From contig PNLY01000009.1 in NCBI GenBank assembly GCA_013823325.1, positions 37,431 through 101,430 of the forward strand: a stretch of DNA of 64,000 nt. The letters are read 5' to 3'. This DNA comes from Methylobacterium sp. (GTDB taxonomy: Bacteria; Pseudomonadota; Alphaproteobacteria; Rhizobiales; Beijerinckiaceae). Within the stretch, counting starts at the first letter, position 1; each line of letters opens with the position of its first letter. The translations under genes and the position numbers were made by a program. The notes under the pieces were generated by a model. It saw only the letters and a list, made by a program, of their open reading frames with translations, had not been told where the DNA came from and made no database searches. Below, in pieces: positions 54,934 to 64,000 of the stretch.

Positions 54934-57911
54934 GCACCCAACCTTTCCGCCTCGCCTCCGGCGGCCTGATCGATCGCGGCCAGCAGCTGGATTTCAGCTT
55001 CGACGGCGCCTCCTATCGCGGCTATGCCGGCGACACGTTGGCTTCGGCGCTGCTCGCCAACGGCGTGCGCCTGGTCGGCCGCTCCTTCAAATATCACCGC
55101 CCGCGCGGCATCCTCTCGGCCGGGCCGGAGGAGCCGAACGCGCTGGTCGAACTGCGCTCCGGCGCGCGCCGGGAGCCCAACACCCGCGCCACCGTCGTCG
55201 AGCTGTTCGGCGGCCTCACCGCCGCGAGCCAGAACCGCTGGCCTTCGCTCGCCTTCGACCTGCTCTCGATCAACGGGCTGGTCTCACCGGCTCTGGTCGC
55301 CGGCTTCTACTACAAGACCTTCATGTGGCCGGCCTCCTTCTGGGAGAAGCTCTACGAGCCGCTGATCCGGCGCGCCGCCGGCCTCGGCCGCGCCGCCGGA
55401 ACGGAAGACCCGGATCATTACGAGAAGGCCTTCGCCTTCTGCGACCTCTTGGTGATCGGCGGCGGGCCGGCCGGCCTGTCCGCCGCGCTGGCAGCCGGAC
55501 GCAGCGGCGCCCGCGTCATCCTCTGCGATGAGGATTTCCGGCTGGGTGGTCGGCTGCTGGCCGAGAAGCGCGAGATCGGCGGCAAGCCGGCCTCCGAATG
55601 GCTCGCCGCGACGCTGGCCGAGCTTGCAAGCCTGCCGGAGGTGCGGATCATGCCGCGCACCACCGTGTTCGGCCTCTATGACCACGGCATCTACGGCGCG
55701 GTCGAGCGGGTCGCCGACCATCTGCCGCAGCCGCCGGCCCATTTGCCGCGCCAGCGCGGCTGGCGCATCCAGGCCAAGCGGGCGATCCTCGCCGCCGGCG
55801 CGCTGGAGCGGCCGATCGTCTTTGCGGGCAATGACCGGCCGGGCGTGATGCTGGCCGGCGCGGTTCGCTCCTATGTCAATCGCCATGGCGTCTTGCCCGG
55901 CCGCGAAACCGTGCTGTTCACGGCCGGTGACGATGGCTGGAGGACAGCGCGCGACATCGCCGCGGCCGGCGGCAAGGTCGCCGCGATCGTCGATTCACGC
56001 CCCGCCGATCCGGCGCGCAAGGCGCTCGCCGACAAGCTCGGTGCGCGCCTCTTCGCCGGCGGCGCTGTGATGGGCGCGCGTGGCGGCCGGCAGCTCAATG
56101 GCGTCACCATCCGCGACGCATCGGGCGCGGTGAGCGAGCTGTCCTGCGACCTGCTCGCCGTCTCCAATGGCTGGAACCCAACGCTGCACCTGACCTCGCA
56201 CCAGAACGGCAAGCCGGCCTGGGACGATGGTCTGCAATGCTTTGTGCCCGGCACCGTGCCGGCCGGGCTTGCGGTAGCCGGCAGCGCCGCCGGGCGTTTA
56301 ACCCTGGCGCAGGCGCTGGAAGACGGCGCGAGGCTGGGGAGCGAGGCGGCTGTCGAGACAGGCTTTGCCACGAAGCTGGCCGAGCCGGTCCCCGCGACCG
56401 ATCCCGAAACCAATGGCCTTTCGCCGGTCTGGCGGGTGTCAGGCGGCAGGGGCAAGGCCTTCGTCGATTATCAGAACGACGTCACCGACAAGGATGTCGA
56501 GCTCGCCGCCCGCGAGGGCTTCCGGCCAGTGGAGCATCTCAAGCGCTACACCACGCTCGGCATGGCGACCGATCAGGGCAAGACCTCGAACCTCTCCGGC
56601 CTCGCCATCATGGCCGAGCAGACCGGCCGGACGATCCCGCAGACTGGCACCACCACCTTCCGCCCGCCCTATACCCCGGTCGCGATCGGGGCGCTTGCCG
56701 GCCATCACCGCGGCAAGGACTTCAGGCCGATCCGGCTCGCGCCGACGCATGACTGGTCGAAGGAGCAGGGCGCCGTCTTCGTCGAGGCCGGACAATGGCT
56801 GCGGGCGCAATATTATCCCCGCCCCGGCGAGGCCGACTGGCTGACGACGGTCAACCGCGAGGTCAAGGCGGTGCGCGCCGGCGTCGGCCTCTGCGACGTC
56901 TCTACGCTCGGCAAGATCGACATCCAGGGCGCCGACGCGGCCGAGTTCCTGGAGCGGGTCTACATCAACGGCTGGAAGGCGCTGCCGATCGGCAAGGCAC
57001 GCTACGGGCTAATGCTGCGCGAGGACGGCTTCGTCATGGATGACGGTACCACCTCGCGCCTCGGCGAGACGCATTTCCTGATGACCACCACCACCGCCAA
57101 TGCCGGCAAGGTGATGCAGCATCTCGAATTCTGCCATCAGGTGCTGTGGCCGGAACTCGATATCCGCATGGTCTCGGTCTCCGAGCAGTGGGCGCAGGTC
57201 GCCATCGCCGGGCCGAAGGCGCGCGAGACCCTTCGCGGCGTCGTCGATGCCGAGTACGACCTCTCGAACGAGGCCTTCCCCTATCTCGCGGCGCGCCCCG
57301 TCACCGTCGGCGGCGGCATCCCGGCGCGGCTGTTCCGCATCTCCTTCTCGGGCGAGCTCGCCTATGAGCTGGCGGTTCCGGCGGACTACGGCGACGCCAT
57401 GATGCGGGCGCTGATGCAGGCGGGCGCGCCCTTGGGCATCACGCCCTATGGCACCGAGGCGCTCGGCGTGATGCGCATCGAGAAGGGCCATGTCGCCGGA
57501 AACGAGCTCAACGGCCAGACCACGGCGCGCGATCTCGGCCTCGGCAGGATGGTGTCGTCGAAGAAGGACTTCATCGGTCGGCTGATGGCGGGCCGGCAGG
57601 CCCTGGTCGAGCAGGACCGTCCCGCCTTCGTCGGCTTCAAGCCGGTCGAGCCCGGCCAGCGCCTGCGCGCCGGCGCCCATTTCATCGGCATCGGCAAGCC
57701 GGCGGCGATGGAGCATGACGAGGGCTACATGACCTCGGTCGCCTACTCCCCTCATCTCGACCACTGGATGGGGCTCGGCCTGATCAGGGGCGGCGCCGCC
57801 CGGATCGGCGAGCGCGTGCGCGCCTATGACCCGGTGCGCAATGGCGACATCGTCGTCGAGATCTGCTCGCCCGTCTTCGTCGATCCCGAAGGAGCCCGCC
57901 TCCATGGCTGA
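54930..57911 (+). CDS. soxA: Sarcosine oxidase alpha subunit
   Basis: A 993-residue subunit of normal size. Order of parts: N-terminal ferredoxin-like domain lacking an iron cluster (VRLVGRSFKYHRPRGILSAG), FAD/NAD-binding domain (CDLLVIGGGPAGLSAALAAG near residue 172), then a C-terminal GcvT-like folate-binding domain with GKIDIQGADAAEFLERVY and GNELNGQTTARDLGLG. NAD binding and folate-coupled C1 transfer happen here. ATG 54930 overlaps the soxD stop; the open frame upstream is the other strand phase of soxB and not coding. Confidence 0.97.
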   Translation: MSTQPFRLASGGLIDRGQQLDFSFDGASYRGYAGDTLASALLANGVRLVGRSFKYHRPRGILSAGPEEPNALVELRSGARREPNTRATVVELFGGLTAASQNRWPSLAFDLLSINGLVSPALVAGFYYKTFMWPASFWEKLYEPLIRRAAGLGRAAGTEDPDHYEKAFAFCDLLVIGGGPAGLSAALAAGRSGARVILCDEDFRLGGRLLAEKREIGGKPASEWLAATLAELASLPEVRIMPRTTVFGLYDHGIYGAVERVADHLPQPPAHLPRQRGWRIQAKRAILAAGALERPIVFAGNDRPGVMLAGAVRSYVNRHGVLPGRETVLFTAGDDGWRTARDIAAAGGKVAAIVDSRPADPARKALADKLGARLFAGGAVMGARGGRQLNGVTIRDASGAVSELSCDLLAVSNGWNPTLHLTSHQNGKPAWDDGLQCFVPGTVPAGLAVAGSAAGRLTLAQALEDGARLGSEAAVETGFATKLAEPVPATDPETNGLSPVWRVSGGRGKAFVDYQNDVTDKDVELAAREGFRPVEHLKRYTTLGMATDQGKTSNLSGLAIMAEQTGRTIPQTGTTTFRPPYTPVAIGALAGHHRGKDFRPIRLAPTHDWSKEQGAVFVEAGQWLRAQYYPRPGEADWLTTVNREVKAVRAGVGLCDVSTLGKIDIQGADAAEFLERVYINGWKALPIGKARYGLMLREDGFVMDDGTTSRLGETHFLMTTTTANAGKVMQHLEFCHQVLWPELDIRMVSVSEQWAQVAIAGPKARETLRGVVDAEYDLSNEAFPYLAARPVTVGGGIPARLFRISFSGELAYELAVPADYGDAMMRALMQAGAPLGITPYGTEALGVMRIEKGHVAGNELNGQTTARDLGLGRMVSSKKDFIGRLMAGRQALVEQDRPAFVGFKPVEPGQRLRAGAHFIGIGKPAAMEHDEGYMTSVAYSPHLDHWMGLGLIRGGAARIGERVRAYDPVRNGDIVVEICSPVFVDPEGARLHG

Positions 57912-58536
57912 GACCGCGACCTTGTGGGCGCCGCGCAGCGCCTGGGCCGGCATCGCGCAGGCCGGCCAGATCGGCGCGGCCGGCCCAGCCGGTGTCACTG
58001 CGACCTTGCTCGACGGCTTCGGGCTGGCGACGCTGATAGCTGCCCCCGGCGGAGCTCCGGCCTTGTCGCAGGCCGTCGAAGGGCGGTTGGGCATCGCCCT
58101 GCCGGCGACGCCGAAGATCGTCTCGGGTGTCTCACATGACGCGATCTGGTCCGGCCCCGATCAGTGGCTGCTGCGTGCCGCCACGCGCGACGGTTTCAGC
58201 GGCCTGCTGGAGGCGCTATCGGCTCAGGCCGCGGTCAGCGACCAGAGCGATGCGCGCGCCGCAATGCGGCTCTCCGGCCCACGCGTCCGCGAGGTTCTGG
58301 CCAAGGGCGTGATGCTCGATCTGCATCCCGCCGCCTTCGCGGTCGGCGATACTGCCTTGACAAGCGTCGCTTATATCGGTGTGCATCTCTGGCGGCTCGC
58401 TGACGGGCCGGATGGGTCCGTGTTCGAGATCATGGTCGCGCGCAGCATGGTGGGAAGCTTCTGGTCCTGGTTCGCCGCCTCCGCGGCCGAATTCGGCTGC
58501 CAGGTCTCCATCGACCGCTCCACCGGCCGAGGTTGA
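57904..58536 (+). CDS. soxG: Sarcosine oxidase gamma subunit
   Basis: A 210-residue gamma subunit with the GcvT-like C-terminal pattern (SDQSDARAAMRLSGPRVREV). It overlaps soxA by 8 bp, completing the order B-D-A-G. The gamma subunit assists folate-domain assembly. Gamma subunits diverge fast, so recognition rests partly on context. Confidence 0.93.
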   Translation: MAETATLWAPRSAWAGIAQAGQIGAAGPAGVTATLLDGFGLATLIAAPGGAPALSQAVEGRLGIALPATPKIVSGVSHDAIWSGPDQWLLRAATRDGFSGLLEALSAQAAVSDQSDARAAMRLSGPRVREVLAKGVMLDLHPAAFAVGDTALTSVAYIGVHLWRLADGPDGSVFEIMVARSMVGSFWSWFAASAAEFGCQVSIDRSTGRG

Positions 58537-58623
58537 CGGCAGCGCGCTGCGCGCCATTCCTTCCTTCGACCTTTCCCGATTCTCACGTCTTCAGGGACCC
58601 GCGCGAGCGGGCCGATCCGTCAC

Positions 58624-59487
58624 ATGTCCGATTCTCCGATGATCCTTGCTTTGTCCTGCCCTGACCGGCCGGGTATCGTCGCCGCCGTGTCGACCTTGCT
58701 GGCCGAAGCCGGCTGCAACATCCGCGACGCGCAGCAATTCGACGACCTCGAAACCGGCCGCTTCTTCATGCGCGTGGTGTTCGACCGGCTGGAGGGTGCC
58801 CGCAGCGCCACCGACATCCAGGGCCTCGTCGACGAACTGGCGGCGCGCTTCAAGATGACCGTCTCGCTGCGCGACGCCGCCGCGCGCAAGCGCGTGCTGC
58901 TGCTTGTCTCGAAATTCGACCATTGCCTAGCAGACCTGATCTATCGCTGGCGCATCGGCGAACTCCCGATGGAGATCACCGCGATCGTCTCGAACCATGC
59001 CCGCGAGCACATCGCCTCGACCGATCTCGGCGACCTGCCCTTCCACCACCTGCCGGTCAACCGGCAGACCAAGATGGAGCAGGAGGCCGAGCTCTGGCGC
59101 CTGATCCAGGAGACCGGCAGCGATCTCGTCGTGCTCGCGCGCTACATGCAGGTTCTCTCGGACGGGCTCTCGGCCAAGCTCTCGGGGCGCTGCATCAACA
59201 TCCACCACTCGTTCCTGCCTGGCTTCAAGGGCGCCAAGCCCTATCACCAAGCGCATGAGCGCGGCGTGAAGCTGATCGGCGCGACCGCGCATTACGTCAC
59301 CTCCGACCTCGACGAAGGGCCGATCATCGAGCAGGATGTCGAGCGCATCAGCCATCGCGACACGCCCGACGACCTCGTCCGCAAGGGCCGCGACATCGAG
59401 CGGCGCGTGCTGGCGCGGGCGGTGCGCTATCATCTGGAAGACCGCGTGCTGCTCAACGGCAAGAAGGCCGTCGTCTTCACCGATTGA
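58624..59487 (+). CDS. purU: Formyltetrahydrofolate deformylase
   Basis: A 287-residue enzyme: an N-terminal ACT domain ([20 protein letters not shown]) and a formyl transferase-type catalytic domain with [20 protein letters not shown] and the catalytic Asp in [12 protein letters not shown]. It releases formate from 10-formyl-THF and restores free THF. Placed 87 bp after soxG, it disposes of the one-carbon unit made by sarcosine oxidase. A long hairpin follows the gene. Confidence 0.97.
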   Translation: MSDSPMILALSCPDRPGIVAAVSTLLAEAGCNIRDAQQFDDLETGRFFMRVVFDRLEGARSATDIQGLVDELAARFKMTVSLRDAAARKRVLLLVSKFDHCLADLIYRWRIGELPMEITAIVSNHAREHIASTDLGDLPFHHLPVNRQTKMEQEAELWRLIQETGSDLVVLARYMQVLSDGLSAKLSGRCINIHHSFLPGFKGAKPYHQAHERGVKLIGATAHYVTSDLDEGPIIEQDVERISHRDTPDDLVRKGRDIERRVLARAVRYHLEDRVLLNGKKAVVFTD

Positions 59488-59493
59488 GGCGAC

Positions 59494-59527
59494 GCGGCAT
59501 GGCGGGCGTCAGCGCCCGCCATGCCGC
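59494..59527. terminator. Bidirectional hairpin between purU and dctD
   Basis: GCGGCATGGCGGGCG-TCAG-CGCCCGCCATGCCGC, a perfect 15-bp stem with a 4-base loop, between the stops of convergent purU and dctD (10 bp from dctD). Confidence 0.8.
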
Positions 59528-59536
59528 CAGGAACCT

Positions 59537-60904
59537 CTACTGTGTGACCACATAGGCGGCGCGGTCGATGCCGTGGCGGGTGAGCTTGTCGTAGAAGGTC
59601 TTGCGCGGGATGCCCAGCATCTCGAGGGTGGCGCGGACATCGCCGCGATTGGCCTCCAGCGCCTCCCGGATCAGGTTGGCCTCGATCGCGTTCAGGCGCT
59701 CGGGCAGGCTCGCCGGCAGGTCGTCGCCCTCGACCGGCGCCGCCGGCAGGTCGGCGACCAGGCCGAGCGCCACCCTCTCGGCGAAATGGACAAGCTCGCG
59801 GACATTGCCGGTCCAGGCGTTCTCGACGAGATGGCGCTCGACGCTGCGATCCAGCGTGGGGACATCGCGCCCGTATTTCCGCGCCGCACGGGCGAGGAAC
59901 TGGGCGAAGAGCAGAGGCACGTCGCGGCGGCGCTCGCGCAGCGGCGGAATCCGCAAGGTGACGACGTTGAGGCGGTAGAACAAATCCTCGCGGAAATCGC
60001 CGCGCTGGGCGGGATCGCCGAGATCGAGCTTGGTCGCGGCGACGACGCGCAGATCGACCCGACGGCGCTCATTCGAGCCAAGCGGCGAGATCTCCCGCCC
60101 TTCCAGCACCCGCAGCAGCTTGACCTGCGCCGCCGGCGGCATGCTTTCCAGCTCGTCGAGGAAAAGCGTGCCGCCGCTGGAATGCTCGATGCGGCCGACG
60201 CGCTTCTTCTGCGCCCCGGTGAAGGCGCCGGCCTCGTAGCCGAACAGCTCGCTCTCGATCACGCTCTCGGGCAAGGCCCCGCAATTCAGGGCGACGAAAG
60301 GCTTGCTGCGGCGGCGCCCCTGCTGGTGGAGCAGGTTGGCGACGACCTCCTTGCCGGTGCCGGTCTCGCCCAGGACCAGCACGTCGACATCGACATCGGC
60401 GAGGTCGCGGATGGTCTGGCGCAGGCGGATGATCGCCGGCGCCTCGCCGAGCAGAGCAGTCTCCTCCTCCGGCGCCGCCGCGAGCGAGCGCAACCGCCGG
60501 TTCTCCAGGACGAGCGCGCGCTTCTCGACCGCACGCCGGAGGGTCTCGACCAGACGATGGCCGGAATAGGGCTTGGCGATGAAGTCATAGGCGCCCTCGC
60601 TCATCGCCTCGACCGCCATGGCGACATCGGCGTGGCCGGAGATCACCACCACGGGAATATCGGCGTCCAGCGCGCGCAGGCGCCGGAACAACGCGATGCC
60701 GTCCATGCCGGGCATGCGCACATCGGTGACGACGACGCCGGCATAGTCCGGGCCGATGCGATCGAGCGCCGCCTGGGCCGAGGCGAGCGGGATCGCGGCG
60801 AAGCCGGCGAGCCGCAGCGCCTGGGCGTTGGCGTCGCGCAGGTCCGGATCGTCATCGACGAAGGCGACCTCGATGGCGCTCTGGTCGCTGGCGGGAGCGG
60901 TCAT
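59537..60904 (-). CDS. dctD: Sigma-54-dependent response regulator, DctD
   Basis: A 455-residue NtrC-class activator. The receiver has phospho-acceptor Asp61 in [17 protein letters not shown]. The AAA+ domain carries Walker [14 protein letters not shown], the sigma-54 loop GAFTGA in [13 protein letters not shown], and Walker [12 protein letters not shown]. The Fis-type helix-turn-helix is at the end ([20 protein letters not shown]). It activates dctA from upstream sites when phosphorylated by DctB. It overlaps dctB by 4 bp. Confidence 0.97.
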   Translation of the reverse strand: MTAPASDQSAIEVAFVDDDPDLRDANAQALRLAGFAAIPLASAQAALDRIGPDYAGVVVTDVRMPGMDGIALFRRLRALDADIPVVVISGHADVAMAVEAMSEGAYDFIAKPYSGHRLVETLRRAVEKRALVLENRRLRSLAAAPEEETALLGEAPAIIRLRQTIRDLADVDVDVLVLGETGTGKEVVANLLHQQGRRRSKPFVALNCGALPESVIESELFGYEAGAFTGAQKKRVGRIEHSSGGTLFLDELESMPPAAQVKLLRVLEGREISPLGSNERRRVDLRVVAATKLDLGDPAQRGDFREDLFYRLNVVTLRIPPLRERRRDVPLLFAQFLARAARKYGRDVPTLDRSVERHLVENAWTGNVRELVHFAERVALGLVADLPAAPVEGDDLPASLPERLNAIEANLIREALEANRGDVRATLEMLGIPRKTFYDKLTRHGIDRAAYVVTQ

Positions 60905-62724
60905 GCGGCTCTCTTCAGGCTGATCGTGAAGGTGCTGCCCTCGCCCGGACGACTGGTCGCGGAGAGCGTGCCGCCGAAGGAGGTGACGATGTCCTGCGAG
61001 ATCACCAGCCCGAGCCCGAGGCCGCGCGGCTTGGTGGTGCGGAACGGCGCGAAAAGCGCGGCGAGCGCGGCGCCGTCAAGGCCCGGACCGTTGTCGATGA
61101 TGGCGATATCGACCTGCTCGCTCCGGATCGCGACATCGATCGCGAGTTTCGGCGCGCGCCCGTCCTGTGTCTCCGCCATGGCTTCGACGGCGTTGCGCAT
61201 CAGGTTGACCAGGACCTGCTCCAGCTCGACCAGCCGGGCCAGCACGAAAACCGGCTCGGCCGGCGCCGGCAGCGTCGGCACGACGCCGGCATGGCGCAGC
61301 GCGGCGTCGAGGATCATCAGCGCGCCGTCGATCGCCTCGCGCAGATCGACCGGCCCATGTGGGCCGCCACCGCGCCGAGCGAAGCCGCGCAACGTGTCAG
61401 TGATGGTACCGATCCGGTCGGTCAATCCGACGATCCTGGCCAGTGCGCCATCCGCCCCGCTCGCGTCGGCGCGAACGAGGAAGGCGCGGGCGTTCTCGGC
61501 ATAGGTGCGCATCGCTGCAAGCGGCTGGTTGATCTCATGGGCAACGCCGGCCGTGACCTGACCGAGCGTCGCCAGGCGGTTGGCCTTCGCCAACTCCTCG
61601 CGCGCATCGGACAGGCGCTCCTGCGCCCGCGTGCGCTCCGCCATCTCCTCGACCAGCCGGTCGTTCGCGCCGGCCAGAGCGAGCGTGCGCTCGGCGACGC
61701 GCCGTTCGAGCTCGGCCTTGACCCTCGCCTCGGCAGTGCGCCGGGCGAGATTGAGCTGGCGCCGCCGCAGCGCGAACGCGCCGATCGCGGCGCCGGGCAT
61801 GAGCACGAGCGCTACCAGCGTCTGCAGGCGAACCTGCTCGTCGCGGATCGCCGCGCCGACCGGCATCAGCACCTCGAGCTGCCAGTCCGTGGTCGGGATC
61901 GGGATGCGCGAGGCGACATGCGTGCCGGCTGCGTTACCCGTGCCACGGACGATCTCGCCGTCACGCCGCAAGGGCAGCAGCGTCAGCGGCGCCGCGCCAA
62001 ATTGCAGCGACTGCCGGATCTCCGCCGCCGCTTGGGGGGACAGCGCGGTCTCGGTCTCGAAACGCCAGTCCGCGATGGTGGAGAGCAGCACGACGCCGCG
62101 CCGGTCGACGACATAGGTCTGGCCGCCCAGCGCCCGCCAATCGGCCTCGACCTGGTCGAACTCGACCTTGGCCACGACGACGCCGAGCGGTTCGCCGCCT
62201 TCGTCGACGCGGCTGGTGATGTAGAGGCCGGGGCGCTTGCTGACCGTGCCGAGGGCGAACTGCTCCGCCGTGCCGCCGGTGACCGCGCCGCTGAAATAGT
62301 CCCGGAAAGCATAGTCGTTGCCGACGAAGCTCGTCGGCTCCCGCCAGTTGCTGGCGGCGATCGCGACGCCGTCCTTCCCCAGCACATAGATCACCGCGGC
62401 GCGCGTCTCGCGGGCGATCGCCTCCAGCTTGAGGTCGAGCGCATGGGTGCCGCCGCCCCTCAGCGCCGAGCGAACGTCCGGATCGCGCGCCAGGATCACC
62501 GGCAGCGCACGCTGCTTCTCCAGTTCGCCGCGCAAGATGGCGAGCGCCAGCGTCCCGGCATCGGCGGCACGGACGCGCATAGCCGCGATGGCGCGACTGC
62601 GGCCGGCATCGCCCGCAACCAGGAAGGCGATGCTGGCGATCGCCACCGTCACCAGCGCGAAGACGATCCAGAGGCGGCGCCTGGCGGTCCAGCGACCGCG
62701 CTCGTCGAGCGGGCTTTTGCTCAT
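60901..62724 (-). CDS. dctB: C4-dicarboxylate sensor histidine kinase, DctB
   Basis: A 607-residue membrane kinase. Transmembrane segments are near residues 18-38 and 300-320, enclosing a periplasmic double-PDC sensor (GYV-type fold, e.g. [19 protein letters not shown] and [20 protein letters not shown]). The cytoplasmic part has a coiled coil, the H-box [20 protein letters not shown], the N-box [12 protein letters not shown] and the G-box [12 protein letters not shown]. Start ATG 62724; an extension to 62757 would run into the operator palindrome. It senses succinate, malate or fumarate and phosphorylates DctD. Confidence 0.96.
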   Translation of the reverse strand: MSKSPLDERGRWTARRRLWIVFALVTVAIASIAFLVAGDAGRSRAIAAMRVRAADAGTLALAILRGELEKQRALPVILARDPDVRSALRGGGTHALDLKLEAIARETRAAVIYVLGKDGVAIAASNWREPTSFVGNDYAFRDYFSGAVTGGTAEQFALGTVSKRPGLYITSRVDEGGEPLGVVVAKVEFDQVEADWRALGGQTYVVDRRGVVLLSTIADWRFETETALSPQAAAEIRQSLQFGAAPLTLLPLRRDGEIVRGTGNAAGTHVASRIPIPTTDWQLEVLMPVGAAIRDEQVRLQTLVALVLMPGAAIGAFALRRRQLNLARRTAEARVKAELERRVAERTLALAGANDRLVEEMAERTRAQERLSDAREELAKANRLATLGQVTAGVAHEINQPLAAMRTYAENARAFLVRADASGADGALARIVGLTDRIGTITDTLRGFARRGGGPHGPVDLREAIDGALMILDAALRHAGVVPTLPAPAEPVFVLARLVELEQVLVNLMRNAVEAMAETQDGRAPKLAIDVAIRSEQVDIAIIDNGPGLDGAALAALFAPFRTTKPRGLGLGLVISQDIVTSFGGTLSATSRPGEGSTFTISLKRAA

Positions 62725-62733
62725 GCGCCATGA

Positions 62734-62751
62734 TGTGCGGAATTTCGCACA
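62734..62751. promoter_or_regulatory. DctD upstream activating site 1
   Basis: TGTGCG-N6-CGCACA, a perfect inverted repeat 105 bp upstream of the sigma-54 promoter, in the dctB/dctA spacer. The distance fits an enhancer-type site. Confidence 0.7.
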
Positions 62752-62792
62752 AATCAACCCGCTGGCGTGCGGATTGCCGCCAAGCTGCCTTT

Positions 62793-62805
62793 TGCGGTGA
62801 CCGCA
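62793..62805. promoter_or_regulatory. DctD upstream activating site 2
   Basis: TGCGGT-G-ACCGCA, a perfect inverted repeat containing TGCG-N5-CGCA, like the TGCG-N6-CGCA core of site 1. It lies 51 bp upstream of the -24 element. Two tandem sites are usual for DctD. Confidence 0.65.
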
Positions 62806-62855
62806 TTGATCTCGTAAGCCACTGAAATCGTGTGACTACTCTCATGGCCCGGCAT

Positions 62856-62871
62856 TGGCACGGCGATTGCC
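62856..62871 (+). promoter_or_regulatory. Sigma-54 promoter of dctA
   Basis: TGGCACGGCGATTGCC matches the -24/-12 consensus TGGCAC-N5-TTGC exactly. It is 65 bp upstream of the dctA start and downstream of the two DctD-type palindromes. Confidence 0.88.
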
Positions 62872-62935
62872 AACATGGCAGCAGCGGCGTCGAGAACAGC
62901 AAGAACCCGCGAGCAAGGCCCCTACGGAGGAAACC

Positions 62936-64000
62936 ATGGCGATCACGCTTGACCAGGCGCCGGCGCAGCCGGCTCGTCCCCGGAAATTCTATCAGCACCT
63001 CTATGTGCAGGTGCTCGCGGCCATCGCGGCCGGCATCCTGCTCGGGCATTTCTGGCCGGAGCAAGGCGCGGCCCTCAAGCCGCTCGGCGATGCCTTCATC
63101 AAGCTGGTGAAGATGATCATCGCGCCGGTGATCTTCCTGACCGTCTCGACCGGCATCGCCGGGATGAGCGACATGCAGAAGGTCGGCCGCGTCGCCGGCA
63201 AGGCGATGATCTACTTCCTGACCTTCTCGACGCTGGCGCTGGTCGTCGGCCTGATCGTCGGCAACCTCGTCCAGCCGGGCAGCGGCCTGCACATCAACCC
63301 GGCCAGCCTCGACGCCAAGTCGGTGCAGGGCTACGCGACCCAAGCGCATGACTCCAGCATCGTCGGCTTCCTGCAGAACATCATCCCGAACACGATCGTC
63401 GGCGCCTTCGCCTCCGGCGACATCCTGCAGGTGCTGTTCTTCTCGGTGCTGTTCGGCCTGTCGCTCTCGCTGGTCGGCGAGCGCGCCAAGCCGGTCACCG
63501 ACTTCCTGCAGACGCTGTCGATCCCGATCTTCAAGCTGGTCGCGATCCTGATGAAGGCAGCGCCGCTCGGCGCCTTCGGCGCCATGGCCTTCACCATCGG
63601 CCGCTACGGTATCGGCTCCGTCGCCAATCTCGCCATGCTGATCGGCACCTTCTACCTGACCTCGGCGATCTTCGTCTTCGTCGTGCTCGGCGCCGTCGCC
63701 CGCTACAACGGCTTCTCAATCCTGGCGCTGATCCGCTACATCAAGGAGGAGATCCTGCTGGTGATCGGCACCTCCTCCTCGGAAGCGGCGCTGCCGACCC
63801 TGATGGAGAAGATGGAGGCTGCCGGCTGCAAGCGCTCCGTCGTCGGCCTGGTGGTGCCCACCGGCTATTCCTTCAACCTCGACGGCACCAATATCTACAT
63901 GACGCTGGCGGCGCTGTTCATCGCCCAGGCGATGGACATCCACCTGCCGCTCGGCGACCAGATCCTCTTGCTGCTCGTCGCCATGCTGAGCTCGAAGGGC
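62936..64000 (+). CDS. dctA: C4-dicarboxylate transporter DctA, 3' end outside window
   Basis: The first 355 residues of a DAACS-family proton/dicarboxylate symporter (usual length about 430-450); the frame is open at the window end. It starts after GGAGGAAACC. Visible motifs are [36 protein letters not shown] (the hairpin-1 serine-rich motif) and [20 protein letters not shown] (TM7, substrate/cation site). It imports succinate, fumarate and malate under DctBD and sigma-54 control. Confidence 0.97.
   Translation, partial: MAITLDQAPAQPARPRKFYQHLYVQVLAAIAAGILLGHFWPEQGAALKPLGDAFIKLVKMIIAPVIFLTVSTGIAGMSDMQKVGRVAGKAMIYFLTFSTLALVVGLIVGNLVQPGSGLHINPASLDAKSVQGYATQAHDSSIVGFLQNIIPNTIVGAFASGDILQVLFFSVLFGLSLSLVGERAKPVTDFLQTLSIPIFKLVAILMKAAPLGAFGAMAFTIGRYGIGSVANLAMLIGTFYLTSAIFVFVVLGAVARYNGFSILALIRYIKEEILLVIGTSSSEAALPTLMEKMEAAGCKRSVVGLVVPTGYSFNLDGTNIYMTLAALFIAQAMDIHLPLGDQILLLLVAMLSSKG

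Overview
This is a 64 kb piece of a high-GC bacterial chromosome with dense, operon-rich coding on both strands. It contains no rRNA, tRNA, insertion sequence, phage gene or CRISPR array that I could see. The gene content (branched-chain-type ABC operon, soxBDAG sarcosine oxidase, DctBD/DctA, class II dihydroorotase, many acyl-CoA catabolic genes) and the recurrent palindromic intergenic elements suggest an alphaproteobacterium of the Hyphomicrobiales, most like Bosea or a relative. The genus is an inference from style and content, not from a marker gene.

Layout. (1) 1-3.1 kb: an aminoglycoside-phosphotransferase-fold kinase next to an ACAD10/11-type acyl-CoA dehydrogenase, then a DUF3108 protein. 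(2) 3.3-5.9 kb: a divergent ATP-grasp / GNAT pair with an AT-richer intergenic region. (3) 6.0-12.6 kb: an RND efflux pump (permease and adaptor) behind a degenerate alpha/beta hydrolase, with a divergent LysR regulator. (4) 12.7-16.2 kb: an amidase, then divergent pyrC and pyrE. (5) 16.3-20.0 kb: a leaderless periplasmic-binding-fold protein and a MarR regulator divergent from a FAD monooxygenase and a small membrane protein, with two AT-rich palindromes in the shared promoter.

(6) 20.0-42.5 kb is the most interesting part. It holds a livG-acyl-CoA ligase-livH-livM-SBP-livF-PaaK-like ligase-crotonase operon, a flavin oxidoreductase, a TetR regulator, an acyl-CoA dehydrogenase/SDR pair, and an operon of crotonase, AtuA, biotin carboxylase, biotin carrier, carboxyltransferase, DsbA/HCCA-isomerase-like protein, transglutaminase-like protein and thiolase. 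A 15-bp near-palindrome, ATGAATNGAAWTCAT, occurs in three promoter regions here, with a weaker fourth copy. In two of them it lies between a perfect TTGACA -35 and the expected -10. I read this as one TetR-controlled regulon that imports, CoA-activates and degrades a methyl-branched or isoprenoid acid. It resembles the Pseudomonas Atu (acyclic terpene utilization) system but has its own Liv-type transporter, and the carboxylase alpha subunit is split into two genes.

(7) 42.9-45.9 kb: a Na/Pi cotransporter-type protein and a nitronate monooxygenase-like flavoprotein. (8) 46.1-59.5 kb: an amino-acid or opine-type ABC importer with a two-subunit FAD dehydrogenase, a GlxA/GbdR-type AraC regulator, then soxBDAG and purU, which fits oxidation of N-methylated or N-alkylated amino acids and disposal of the one-carbon unit. 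(9) 59.5-64 kb: DctB/DctD and a divergent dctA, cut by the window end, with a clear sigma-54 promoter and two upstream palindromes.
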